This document shows, piece by piece, positions 18,911 to 28,021 of a DNA stretch of 64,000 bases (position 1 is the stretch's first letter; each line of letters starts with the position of its first letter). This stretch comes from Fluviispira multicolorata. Lineage in GTDB: Bacteria > Bdellovibrionota_B > Oligoflexia > Silvanigrellales > Silvanigrellaceae. The stretch spans positions 157,052 through 221,051 of the forward strand of contig NZ_WFLN01000010.1 of assembly GCF_009208585.1 (NCBI RefSeq), read 5' to 3'. A program made the translations under genes and the position numbers. Under the pieces are notes generated by a model that was not told the origin of the DNA, made no database searches, and saw only the letters and a list, made by a program, of their open reading frames with translations.

Positions 18911-20565
18911 TGTTTAAAATGTCGATTTCCTGTAAAAATCATAGAAATCCCATATTCATTACAAGCCTTAATAACTTCAGAATCCTGCACACTTCCACCT
19001 GGTTGAACAATATGTTTTATACCAAATTTATTAATAATTTGAATGGAATCTGGAAATGGGAAAAAAGCATCACTTGCTAAAATAGCATTGTCTAATGACA
19101 GTCTATTTTTACTTAAACAATTTTGAACAGCATCGACGCGATTGGTAAATCCTCCTGCAATAGCAAGAGTCTGTTGAGAATTAGCAAGAACAATCGCATT
19201 AGAACGCACATGTTTTACAACAGTCATCCCAAGAGTCATAGCTTTGATTATATCTGCACTTGGTTTTGTTAAAGTTGGATAAGTTATATTCTCCATATTT
19301 ATTACAAAATCATTTGAACTCTGCGCTAAAAATCCACCTTGAACATGAGTGAATATTGTTTTATTCGCCAAAGGCAATGACGAATCATATGTGGCAAGGC
19401 GTAAATTCTTTTTCTTTTGTAGTAAATCCAAAGCCCCATTTTCAAAAGAAGGAGCGATAATAACTTCTAAAAATGTTTCATAAAGCTTCTTAGCAAGTTC
19501 AATGCTCACCTGTGTTGTTAAACAGACAATTCCACCAAATGGGCTCACAGGATCCGATTCAAATGCAGCAATATAAGCATCGGCAATTGATTTACTGGAA
19601 ACCCCAACTCCACATGGCGTATTGTGTTTTAAAATAACAGCAACATGATTTTCTTTAAATTCACTTACAAGCCGAATTGCGTGCTCAATATCAAGAACAT
19701 TATTATAACTTAATTCTTTACCATGAAAGCATTTCATATTTGTAAGAGAACAAACATTTTGCACATCAATATCGGATAAAGCATAAAAGGCTGCATTTTG
19801 ATGTGGGTTTTCCCCATAGCGCAAAGGTTGTATTTTACATAATGATAAACTTATACTTTCAGGCAAAGTATCTATTGCTTTTAAATTTTCCGAACGAACT
19901 GGTCCTAGTTTAGAGCTGAGTGAAAATTCAACATTTAAACTCTTGTCAAGAGTTGCAGAAATCAGTTCATCGTATGCAGCTGTTTCACGAAATGCTTTGA
20001 TAGCTAATTGCTTTCTGAAAGATAAAGAAACAAAGCCATTATAAGAAGAAACATTTTCTATGAATTTTTTATAATCATTTGTATCAGACAGAATTGAAAT
20101 AGATGCATGATTTTTAGCCGCAGCCCTCAGCAAACTCACACCTCCAATATCAATATTTTCAACAAGTTCTTCTGCATTGGCACCTTTGCGCAGGACCTCT
20201 TGGAACGGATAGAGATTGCAAACAACCACGTCAAATACCTCAATCCCATTTGCCAGCATATCTGCACGATCAGATTCAAGATATTCTCGTCCAAGAATGC
20301 CTCCAAAAATTTTTGGGTGGAGAGTTTTCACTCTTCCACCCAAAATTTCTGGAAAATTTGTAATAGAATCCACGGAATTACAAGGTAAACCAAATTCAAT
20401 TATGGCCTTATAAGTGGATGAAGTTGCAACAATCTGACATCCCAGTTGATTTAAAAAAACGCACAGTTCTTGCAGACCTGACTTATTCGATACTGAAATA
20501 AGTGCTCTACGAATTTTGATTAAATTATTTACTGGTTGAGATAAATTAGCGGAATAATGACTCAT
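18907..20565 (-). CDS. purH: Bifunctional AICAR transformylase/IMP cyclohydrolase
   Basis: A 552-residue enzyme that catalyses the last two steps of IMP synthesis: formylation of AICAR with 10-formyl-tetrahydrofolate, then cyclisation. The ATG at 20565 follows GAGGTG. The N-terminal MGS-like cyclohydrolase domain (about 15-210) shows RALISVSNKSGL, GGRVKTLHPKIFGGIL and CNLYPF. The C-terminal transformylase domain has RYGENPHQNAAFY, ILKHNTPCGVG with the catalytic Lys-His, and SDAFFPFPDSI. It stands apart from other purine genes here. The C-terminus RHFKH is the family's characteristic end. Confidence 0.98.
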   Translation of the reverse strand: MSHYSANLSQPVNNLIKIRRALISVSNKSGLQELCVFLNQLGCQIVATSSTYKAIIEFGLPCNSVDSITNFPEILGGRVKTLHPKIFGGILGREYLESDRADMLANGIEVFDVVVCNLYPFQEVLRKGANAEELVENIDIGGVSLLRAAAKNHASISILSDTNDYKKFIENVSSYNGFVSLSFRKQLAIKAFRETAAYDELISATLDKSLNVEFSLSSKLGPVRSENLKAIDTLPESISLSLCKIQPLRYGENPHQNAAFYALSDIDVQNVCSLTNMKCFHGKELSYNNVLDIEHAIRLVSEFKENHVAVILKHNTPCGVGVSSKSIADAYIAAFESDPVSPFGGIVCLTTQVSIELAKKLYETFLEVIIAPSFENGALDLLQKKKNLRLATYDSSLPLANKTIFTHVQGGFLAQSSNDFVINMENITYPTLTKPSADIIKAMTLGMTVVKHVRSNAIVLANSQQTLAIAGGFTNRVDAVQNCLSKNRLSLDNAILASDAFFPFPDSIQIINKFGIKHIVQPGGSVQDSEVIKACNEYGISMIFTGNRHFKH

Positions 20566-20946
20566 GGTGCACCTCAAAAAAAATCAGTTTTTTGACACTT
20601 GAAAATGTTTCATTATGACTTAGCTACAAAGAATAAGTGCCCATAGGCACACTTTTTTGCACTTATAAACGCTTTTCTGATAGCATCCTAGTGAAGAAAA
20701 AGAAATATAAAATTATACTATTATCAGCCGATATCTGAATTAATTGCTAAATAAATAAGCAAAAATGGGTGTTATATGCTAAAATTATTGTCGAAATCTT
20801 TTATTTTTAAAGTAATCATAACAATCATTGCATTATTTGGTTTTGATATCAAAGCAGAAGCTTTTTCTAAACCGACTCTGTATTACATTCATAAATGAGT
20901 AGAACTTTTATAATTTCCAATTTAGAAAGATAGAAAGAAATCTAAG
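20566..20946. other. Intergenic region between purH and the CNMP-binding/CPBP gene
   Basis: A 381-bp region that should hold the promoters of purH (minus) and of the plus-strand gene at 20947. It includes one possible small gene at 20776-20898 (listed separately). I see no riboswitch-like or repeat structure that I can support. Confidence 0.4.
20776..20898 (+). CDS. Possible small exported peptide
   Basis: A 40-codon frame from ATG 20776 to TGA 20898, preceded by GGGTG about six bases upstream. The N-terminus is basic (MLKLLSKSFIFK), followed by a hydrophobic stretch (VIITIIALFGF) and a possible AEA cleavage region, like a signal peptide with a short mature part. There is no homologue I recognise, and short frames of this kind arise by chance in AT-rich DNA. 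It precedes the membrane protease gene by 48 nt. Confidence 0.3.
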   Translation: MLKLLSKSFIFKVIITIIALFGFDIKAEAFSKPTLYYIHK

Positions 20947-22080
20947 ATGCTTGAATCTTATCAAAACATACCGCTTTTAAAAGATTTAAGTGAAACTCAA
21001 CTTGAGAAACTTAAAGAAATTTCTACTGAACTTCGTTTAAAACCTGGGGAGATTTTCGTTAAAGAAGGTGAAGTCGAACAACGCTTTTTTATTATTATAG
21101 AGGGTAGAGTCGAAATTATAAAAAAAAATGGCTCGCGCTATTATCCCTTAGCACAGCTTGCAAAAGGAGAAATTGTTGGGGAAATGGTATTATTTGAAAA
21201 TGCACCTCGATCTGCAAGTGCAAAAACCATAGAACCCTCTATTATATTATGTTTTGATTTGGAAAAAGTAAGAAACAATCCAACATTTCTTGATGTATAT
21301 GCCAAACTCACAACATTTTTTGGCGAAAAAATTTCAAGGAGATTGCGTTATACAAATGAAGTCACTGTTGAGGTTCTTAAAGAACGCCTTGCAATAGGTA
21401 GTTTTGCTGTCAATATTATTGCAATTACAACTTTATATGCAATAAGTTTACAAATACTACAAAAATTAAAAGAATACATGTCAAATTCAACGCTTGTAAC
21501 AATTATTGTTCTTATGTCTTTTTGTTACTTTATAATTTCAATGATGATTAACAGTGGATACCCATTAAAAACATTTGGTTTGACATTTGAAAATTGGAAA
21601 AAAGTCTTACTAGAATCATTTATATATACAATTCCTTTTTTACTCATAATTCTTTTAATAAAGCTCAGTATTATAACTTTTATAGATAAATTTCATAATC
21701 TAGCTCTATTTGACCCTATGGCAATCTTTAAAACCAGTACAGATGTCAGTTTAAAAGTTTATTTCGCAGCCCTCTTTGGATATATTGTTTTTGTCCCTAT
21801 TCAAGAATTAATTGTGCGTAGTGGCATTCAATCAGCTTTGCAGAAATTCTTATCTGGCTCAAAAGCAAAAACAACGTGGATGGCGATTATACTATCAAAT
21901 GTTTTATTTGCAGGCGGTCATTCTCATATTAGCCCCGGATTTGCACTTTCTGTTTTCATACCCGGTATCTTTTGGGGATGGCTCTATGCGAAGCAAAACT
22001 CACTTATAGGTGTAAGCTTTTCACATATTTTAATCGGTGTTTGGGGCGCTTTTATTATTGGCTTTGAAAACATCTTTTGA
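20947..22080 (+). CDS. Cyclic nucleotide-binding domain fused to CPBP-family intramembrane protease
   Basis: A 377-residue fusion. Residues about 5-130 form a cNMP-binding (CRP-like) domain with PGEIFVKEGEVEQRFFII, GRVEI and the phosphate-binding-cassette-like GEMVLFENAPRSASA. From about 150 onward there are six to eight hydrophobic segments. These carry CPBP (CAAX protease/Abi) motifs: QELIVRSGIQ (motif 1, normally EExxxR, here QExxxR), LFAGGHSH (FxxxH-type motif) and SFSHILIGVW (the final His motif). The product should be an inner-membrane glutamic protease with a cytoplasmic sensor domain. Its 3' end overlaps the convergent acetyltransferase gene by 51 nt. Confidence 0.8.
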   Translation: MLESYQNIPLLKDLSETQLEKLKEISTELRLKPGEIFVKEGEVEQRFFIIIEGRVEIIKKNGSRYYPLAQLAKGEIVGEMVLFENAPRSASAKTIEPSIILCFDLEKVRNNPTFLDVYAKLTTFFGEKISRRLRYTNEVTVEVLKERLAIGSFAVNIIAITTLYAISLQILQKLKEYMSNSTLVTIIVLMSFCYFIISMMINSGYPLKTFGLTFENWKKVLLESFIYTIPFLLIILLIKLSIITFIDKFHNLALFDPMAIFKTSTDVSLKVYFAALFGYIVFVPIQELIVRSGIQSALQKFLSGSKAKTTWMAIILSNVLFAGGHSHISPGFALSVFIPGIFWGWLYAKQNSLIGVSFSHILIGVWGAFIIGFENIF

Positions 22081-22680
22081 TATTCTTCTATCACCAATTA
22101 TTTTTGCAGGCACACCTGCCACAACAGCCCACTCTGGAACATCATGGGTCACAACGGCTCCCATGCCTACAATGCTGTAGCTCCCTATATTATTTCCATC
22201 TGTAACTCCCACATTTGAAGACAACCACACATCTTCACCAATATGTATACCTTTAGAAATAACAGGTTGTTCCTTTATTAATCTATTAGGAGATGTTGCA
22301 TGATTAAAAGCATAAATATAAACACCGCTGGCAATGCGTGTGTTTTTTCCAATAAAAACTCCTTTTGCACCACCATCAATTAAAACACCCGTATTTAAAC
22401 TCACACCATCGCCAATTGTAATTGGGCCATGCAAAACAACATTTGCCGCAATTGTAACACGATTTCCGATAATAATATCTCTACCTATTTCGGCAAATAT
22501 ATGTGCATCTGGGGAAATAAAACAATCTTTTCCAATTTTAACAGTTTCTAATTCCATTAATTTCTTTTGCACTTCTTTTTGCCAAGCTTGAGCCCATTGC
22601 AGCTGTTTAGGCTTTAATGAGTAATAAATCCAAGGCATATATGAAAGTCTTTTCTTATGTTGTTCTATATATTTATCCAT
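22030..22680 (-). CDS. Left-handed beta-helix (hexapeptide) acyltransferase
   Basis: A 216-residue acyltransferase of the maltose/virginiamycin O-acetyltransferase style. Residues about 50-190 show hexapeptide repeats ([LIV]-G-x4 rhythm: IGKDCFISP, IGNRVTIAANVVL, IGDGVSLNTGVLI, IGKNTRIASGVYI, IGEDVWLSSNVGV). They end in VGMGAVVTHDVPEWAVVAGVPAKIIG, the usual closing segment. The catalytic His is probably in YAFNHATSP. The acceptor, likely a sugar or cell-envelope glycan, is unknown. The last 51 nt overlap the convergent CPBP gene. Confidence 0.88.
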   Translation of the reverse strand: MDKYIEQHKKRLSYMPWIYYSLKPKQLQWAQAWQKEVQKKLMELETVKIGKDCFISPDAHIFAEIGRDIIIGNRVTIAANVVLHGPITIGDGVSLNTGVLIDGGAKGVFIGKNTRIASGVYIYAFNHATSPNRLIKEQPVISKGIHIGEDVWLSSNVGVTDGNNIGSYSIVGMGAVVTHDVPEWAVVAGVPAKIIGDRRISKDVFKANNKSAPNTD

Positions 22681-22691
22681 TGGAAGTACAC

Positions 22692-23108
22692 CTATAAAGT
22701 CTTCAATTCAATTTTCTTGTAGCTTATCATAGTTCTGCGCGCATCAAAAAGACTCTTATAGCTTTCATATCGAATTCTCAGCTTTTCTGTTTCTGCCCTA
22801 TAGTTAGCTATTTTTTCGAGCAAACCAATATATTCTTCGTCCGCTTCTGCTAAGCGCTTTAAGCGTGCTTCAGGCATTTTTTCTTGGGCTGCTTCTATTC
22901 TATTCATTATTTTTGCACGAATTGAAGTTCGCATAAGCTCATATCTTTCAGCTTCTTTTCTTTTTTCAACATATTCAAGACCAATTTTATTAGCCAAGTG
23001 AATAATTTCTTCGAGCCCCATTTCTTTTATTTGATTTGTGGGTTGCTGATTGTTTATATTTTTTTGAATATTTTCGTCTGCCAAGTAAACTCCCAAAAAA
23101 TCGCTCAT
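22692..23108 (-). CDS. Hypothetical coiled-coil protein
   Basis: A frame of 138 codons from ATG 23108. An in-frame TTG at 23135 is an alternative, and neither start has a strong Shine-Dalgarno sequence. From about residue 35 the sequence is almost wholly helical and highly charged, with heptad-like spacing (RYELMRTSIRAKIMNRI, RLKRLAEADEEYIGLLEKI). It ends 11 nt before the acetyltransferase ATG, suggesting co-transcription. No family is recognised. Confidence 0.6.
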   Translation of the reverse strand: MSDFLGVYLADENIQKNINNQQPTNQIKEMGLEEIIHLANKIGLEYVEKRKEAERYELMRTSIRAKIMNRIEAAQEKMPEARLKRLAEADEEYIGLLEKIANYRAETEKLRIRYESYKSLFDARRTMISYKKIELKTL

Positions 23109-23258
23109 TAACTCATTAGCACTACACTCAACCAAACATACCTACAAGAGCTTTCTTTGCAAGAAGCGCGGCTCAAAAACATTAACATTTGAATTTTTGA
23201 ACCTGTTGAATTATACACAGTCAGATATCAATATAATAGTATTTAGATGAGGATATTT

Positions 23259-24392
23259 ATGAGAATTCAAGCTCTAGATAAAGTTCGTGGCATTATTTTG
23301 ATAATAATGGCAATGGATCATGCAAAGGACATGATTGGAAAAAATCTTAATTTTCAAGGAGAATTTTGGAAGGGGAGTTATCCAATATATGATAATCCAA
23401 TATTATTTTTCACAAGATTAATTGCGCATATTTGCGCACCATCATTTGCATTTATGATGGGATTAAGTATGATTCTCTTATGGAATACTCACAAATCAAA
23501 ATGGGCTCATGAATCTAAAGTTTGGCAATATTTTTGTTCACGAGGATTAATTTTAATTTTATTTGAAATTTTTATTTTTTCTCCAATATGGAGTTTTATA
23601 TTTAAATCACCAACAATTAATTTTGGATTTGCTGTTATTGCAATGCTAGGATCACTCATGATCTTAAGTAGTTTTTTTATAAAGAGGCATTGGATAGTCA
23701 TATTTATAGCAATGGTTTTAAGTATATTTTTACCTCCACTTATTGTTCAGACAGAATTACAAAAAAATGAAAACTATAATTTCTTTCTTAAAATGCTCTT
23801 TTTCCCAGACCGAATTAATTTTATATACCCAATTTTTCCTTGGTTTGGAGTGAGCCTCATGGGAGTTTTATTTGGAAAAATATTAATTAAAAAAGAAAAA
23901 TTTGCTTTCTTATCACTCCTGCCTTTAGGTATTGTATTTATATCATTGTTTACAGTCACTCGGTTTTGGGGCGGAGTTTATTTTAACTCAAGAGACTTAA
24001 GATTTATAAATGATACACATTGGTGGAATATATTTAATATGGTCAAATACCCGCCTTCTCTTTCTTACCTGCTTTTTACATTAGGAATTTTCTTCTTTCT
24101 CTTTTTTACAGTATATTCAATTGAAAAATATGGATCTAAAAAAATATTCCTTATTTCAACTATCTTAGAAATTGCAAATATTTATGGAAAATCTACTTTC
24201 TTTTTTTATGGGGTACATCTTATTTTGTATACTTTTATAGGAATAATTTTATGTGATGTACTAAAATGGAACTCTCTTTCAGATATTGCTTATGGCTGGA
24301 TAATTATTCTTGCAATTCTATACCCTCTGTGTAAATGGTATAGAGAATTCAAAAAGAAACAAAATGAAAATTCACTTTGGCGCATGCTATAA
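23259..24392 (+). CDS. DUF1624-type multi-pass membrane protein (heparan-glucosaminide acetyltransferase-like)
   Basis: A 377-residue integral membrane protein of about nine to ten hydrophobic segments. I chose the ATG at 23259 because GAGGA precedes it by five bases; an in-frame ATG at 23247 overlaps that site. The N-terminus RIQALDKVRGIILIIMAMDH matches the start typical of DUF1624/HGSNAT-like proteins ('R...lD..RGl.i..M...H'). A conserved His lies in the first loop and a FYGVHLILY-like segment near the end. In this superfamily the role is transmembrane acyl transfer, but the substrate here is unknown. Confidence 0.75.
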   Translation: MRIQALDKVRGIILIIMAMDHAKDMIGKNLNFQGEFWKGSYPIYDNPILFFTRLIAHICAPSFAFMMGLSMILLWNTHKSKWAHESKVWQYFCSRGLILILFEIFIFSPIWSFIFKSPTINFGFAVIAMLGSLMILSSFFIKRHWIVIFIAMVLSIFLPPLIVQTELQKNENYNFFLKMLFFPDRINFIYPIFPWFGVSLMGVLFGKILIKKEKFAFLSLLPLGIVFISLFTVTRFWGGVYFNSRDLRFINDTHWWNIFNMVKYPPSLSYLLFTLGIFFFLFFTVYSIEKYGSKKIFLISTILEIANIYGKSTFFFYGVHLILYTFIGIILCDVLKWNSLSDIAYGWIIILAILYPLCKWYREFKKKQNENSLWRML

Positions 24393-24485
24393 ATTCACAA
24401 ACCAACAAAAGCATGACACTCATTTCTATTATTAAATATTAAAATTACTATATTAAGATATTAAATAAGTGAAAAGGGTTTTACT

Positions 24486-26711
24486 ATGTTTCATATCCCA
24501 CAACTGATCATCGATCTTTCGGTCATGCTTGGGGTCGCTGCTGTCGTTACCTATATTTTTAGAAAAATAAATCAACCCGTGGTTTTGGGATATATCGTTG
24601 CAGGTATTATTGTCGGGCCATACACTCACCCCTTTTTCTCCATCGTAGATGTCTCATCCGTAAATACTTGGGCAGAACTCGGCGTTATTTTTCTTATGTT
24701 CTCACTTGGACTTGAGTTTAGTTTCAAACGTTTAGCTAAAGTTGGAGTTTCTGCTGGTGGAACAGCAATTATTCAAATTATTTTTATGCTTATAATAGGA
24801 ATATTTGTTGCTAAATTAATTGGGCTGTCACACATGGATTCGCTTTTTCTTGGTTGTATGATTGCTATTTCATCAACAACTATAATTATAAAAGCTCTTG
24901 AAGAACTTGGCTTAAAAAATAAAAAATTTGTTGATCTTGTCTTTGGAATTTTAATTGTAGAAGATTTAGCTGCAATATTAATGCTTGTTGCGTTAACAAA
25001 TATTTCATTAACTTCCAGTGTAGGAGGTTTTGATCTTCTTCTCGCAGGTGGAAAACTAGTCGTTGTCATTGGAATATGGTTCTTAGTAGGAATTTTTATT
25101 GTTCCACGCTTTGTTAAAAAAGTAAGTCAACAAAAAAACAATGAAATGCTTGTGGTCGTGTCAATTGGACTTTGCTTAGGCCTAGTTGCACTTGCTTCAT
25201 ATTTTAATTACTCAGTTGCTTTAGGTGCTTTTATAATGGGTTCCATAATTGCTGAGACTCCTGAATCTCATCAAATTGAGAATCTTATTCAACCTTTAAA
25301 AGATATTTTTGGTGCTGTCTTTTTTGTTTCAGTTGGGATGCTTCTTGATCCACATGCAATTGTAAATAATATATCATCTATTTTAATAATTTCACTTGTA
25401 ATTATTTTTGGTAAATTAATTTCTGTGACAATTGGGGCTATTATTACTGGACAAACATTACCAAATGCACTACAAACTGGATTTAGCATGGCACAAATTG
25501 GTGAATTTTCATTTATTATTGCTTCTCTTGGAATTAGTTTTAAAGTTATAGATAATAAAATTTACCCAATTATCGTAACAGCATCCTTGATCACAACCTT
25601 TACCACTCCTTACTTTATCCGTTATTCTTCAAATACATCTCGTTATTTAGAAAAGAATATGCCTCTAAGTATTAGAAATAAATTAACTCGATATACGAGC
25701 TGGTTTCAAAGAATTACAGTCATAGAAGATAAACAAAAAAGTTTAAATAAAAAAACATTACAATGGTTATTAAATTTAATTGTCATTATTGCAATTTTTT
25801 TAATTATTTCTGACAAATTTTCACCATTTATTTATAATTATATTGAGAACAAATTAATAGCAAATATTGTAGCATGGTTAGTTGCATTTTCAATTTCGTC
25901 TCCAAGTATTTGGGCTATGCTGAACATATTTAAAATCAAGTACAAAAGAAGCTTTAAAAATTTAATTGGTAAAGAAGTTATTTCTTTATTTGTAAGTAGA
26001 GCTTTAACCATTATATTTATTGGCATTCTCAGTTTAAAGTTTTACCCCTCACCCATCACTTTAGCTATAACATTAATCATCTCTATTCTGTTTTTAATTT
26101 TATTTCAAAATAAAATGCGCATATATTATAACTGGATTGAAAATCAATTTAGTTCTTCTTACAACACTCAAAATAGATCTAAGCCAAATATGCCTCCACT
26201 TTATGAACAGCTTGCTCCCTGGGATGCACACCTTGTTGAAGTCAAAGTTCCAATGAATTCATTTGTGATTGGAAGAAGCATTTTAGAACTTAATTTAAGA
26301 AAAAGATTTGGTATAACAATTGTAGCAATCGGTAGAGGAGAGCAAACAATTGTTTCTCCAAATATTAAAGATATTATCTATCCTTGCGATACTTTACTTT
26401 GTTTTTCAACAGATCAAGAGATTGAAATATTTAAATCCGAACTTGAACTATCTAATATAAATAATCCACTCACAGAAATTACACCTGAATATGAACTTAA
26501 AAGATTTTTTGTAAATAGAGGATCTTATATCAATGGATTGTCTATAAAAGATGCCGCAATAAGTGAGAGATTCAATTGTATTATTGTAGGTATTGAAAGA
26601 GATAATGATCGAATTAAAAATCCAAAATCAAGCCATATTTTAAAAGAAAATGATATTTTATGGATTGTTGGTGAAATTAAAAAACTTGAATTATTTTCTA
26701 ATAAAATATAA
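24486..26711 (+). CDS. Monovalent cation:proton antiporter-2 (KefB/YbaL-like) with C-terminal TrkA_C domains
   Basis: A 741-residue CPA2 antiporter. About twelve membrane segments cover residues 1-400, with NQPVVLGYIVAGIIVGPYTH in the first hairpin, FSLGLEFSFKRL, and LGAFIMGSIIAETPESHQIE in the core. A second hydrophobic set follows at about 430-545. The C-terminal 180 residues contain two RCK_C/TrkA_C-like beta-rich modules (for example NSFVIGRSILELNLRKRFGI and ENDILWIVGE). There is no full Rossmann RCK_N domain. It likely exchanges K+ or Na+ for H+ in the inner membrane. The gene is monocistronic and ends 10 bp from convergent nadA. Confidence 0.92.
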   Translation: MFHIPQLIIDLSVMLGVAAVVTYIFRKINQPVVLGYIVAGIIVGPYTHPFFSIVDVSSVNTWAELGVIFLMFSLGLEFSFKRLAKVGVSAGGTAIIQIIFMLIIGIFVAKLIGLSHMDSLFLGCMIAISSTTIIIKALEELGLKNKKFVDLVFGILIVEDLAAILMLVALTNISLTSSVGGFDLLLAGGKLVVVIGIWFLVGIFIVPRFVKKVSQQKNNEMLVVVSIGLCLGLVALASYFNYSVALGAFIMGSIIAETPESHQIENLIQPLKDIFGAVFFVSVGMLLDPHAIVNNISSILIISLVIIFGKLISVTIGAIITGQTLPNALQTGFSMAQIGEFSFIIASLGISFKVIDNKIYPIIVTASLITTFTTPYFIRYSSNTSRYLEKNMPLSIRNKLTRYTSWFQRITVIEDKQKSLNKKTLQWLLNLIVIIAIFLIISDKFSPFIYNYIENKLIANIVAWLVAFSISSPSIWAMLNIFKIKYKRSFKNLIGKEVISLFVSRALTIIFIGILSLKFYPSPITLAITLIISILFLILFQNKMRIYYNWIENQFSSSYNTQNRSKPNMPPLYEQLAPWDAHLVEVKVPMNSFVIGRSILELNLRKRFGITIVAIGRGEQTIVSPNIKDIIYPCDTLLCFSTDQEIEIFKSELELSNINNPLTEITPEYELKRFFVNRGSYINGLSIKDAAISERFNCIIVGIERDNDRIKNPKSSHILKENDILWIVGEIKKLELFSNKI

Positions 26712-26721
26712 CTAAAATTAT

Positions 26722-27828
26722 TTAAAGTTTTATGCTCATTTCAAGCATTCTAAGCAATGCTTGTTTTGCTAATGAACGGGTTGGTTCGTGAACTTCAATG
26801 ACATTCTTTGCTGTTCCTTTCGCTATCTCCTCAAGAGCCCAAGTTAAATGTGGTAAATCTATTCGATTCATCGTGCCACACAAGCACATAAATGGATTTA
26901 TACTAATAACTGATTTATCAGGATTTTCTTTTGCTATTCGATTGACTAAATTAAGCTCTGTTCCTACAGCCCATTTACTGCCACTTGGACTGTTTGCAAT
27001 TGTCTTTACAATAAAATCAGTGGAACCTGCAAAATCAGATTTATCGACAACTTCCATTGAACATTCTGGATGTGAAATAATTTTATACTCAGGATCTTTT
27101 GCACGGATGAGATCAATTTGTTTTGCACTAAACATCATATGCACAGGACAACATCCTTGCCAAAGCATCACTTGAGTCTGTTTAATATTTTCTTTTTCAA
27201 GACCACCAAAAGGTTTTTTAGGATTCCAAATATTCATATTATTAGGAGAGATACCAAGTTGCTTTGCTGTATTACGACCTAAATGCTGATCAGGATAAAA
27301 GAATAATATTTTTCTTTCTTTTAAAGCCCAAGAAACTATTTTATGAGCGTTGGAACTTGTACAAATCATACCACCCTTTTTTGCAACAAATGCTTTGAGT
27401 GCTGCTGTGGAGTTTATATAAGTAACAGGCATAATACTCTCATGACCTACCACATCTATCAATTGCTCAAATGCTTCTTCAACATCATCCGCATCTGCCA
27501 TATCCGCCATATCGCAGCCAGCACCTAAATCGGGCAAAACAATTGTCTGATTGCCTCTTTTTAAAATGTCTGATCCTTCAGCCATAAAATGAACGCCACA
27601 GAAAACAATATAATCTGCATCTTTTTGACTTGCAGCATATTGAGCAAGTTGTAAAGAGTCTCCACGTATATCACTTAATTCGACAATTTCCGGTCTTTGA
27701 TAATGGTGAGCAAGAATTACAAGTTTTTTACCAAAATGATCTCTAACAGATTGAATACGTAAACGCATTTCTTCTATAGAAAGAGATGGATAAGGAGCTG
27801 GAAGTGGCATTTGGTAAGATATTGTCAT
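26722..27828 (-). CDS. nadA: Quinolinate synthase A
   Basis: A 368-residue 4Fe-4S enzyme that condenses iminoaspartate with dihydroxyacetone phosphate to quinolinate in NAD synthesis. AAGGAT precedes the ATG. Signature elements are VILAHHYQRPEIVELSDIRGDSL near the N-terminus, FCGVHFMAEGSDIL, and three conserved cluster cysteines in MICTSSNAH, HPECSMEV and FMCLCGTMNRI. The length is that of the E. coli-type NadA. No nadB or nadC is adjacent. Confidence 0.98.
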   Translation of the reverse strand: MTISYQMPLPAPYPSLSIEEMRLRIQSVRDHFGKKLVILAHHYQRPEIVELSDIRGDSLQLAQYAASQKDADYIVFCGVHFMAEGSDILKRGNQTIVLPDLGAGCDMADMADADDVEEAFEQLIDVVGHESIMPVTYINSTAALKAFVAKKGGMICTSSNAHKIVSWALKERKILFFYPDQHLGRNTAKQLGISPNNMNIWNPKKPFGGLEKENIKQTQVMLWQGCCPVHMMFSAKQIDLIRAKDPEYKIISHPECSMEVVDKSDFAGSTDFIVKTIANSPSGSKWAVGTELNLVNRIAKENPDKSVISINPFMCLCGTMNRIDLPHLTWALEEIAKGTAKNVIEVHEPTRSLAKQALLRMLEMSIKL

Positions 27829-28021
27829 TTGATTTATCCTTACAAAAAATTAAATCCAAATCATATACAATTAATGACCTACGTCTTAAGAACATCTTTC
27901 ACAACAAGTAAACTCAATTTTTTTATAAAATAATTTATGATATTTGACTCAAATAAAAAATAAGGTTTCAATGCCCTTTTAGATATCGAAATTTTACGAG
28001 TCAATGAATAAGGAGATTCTC

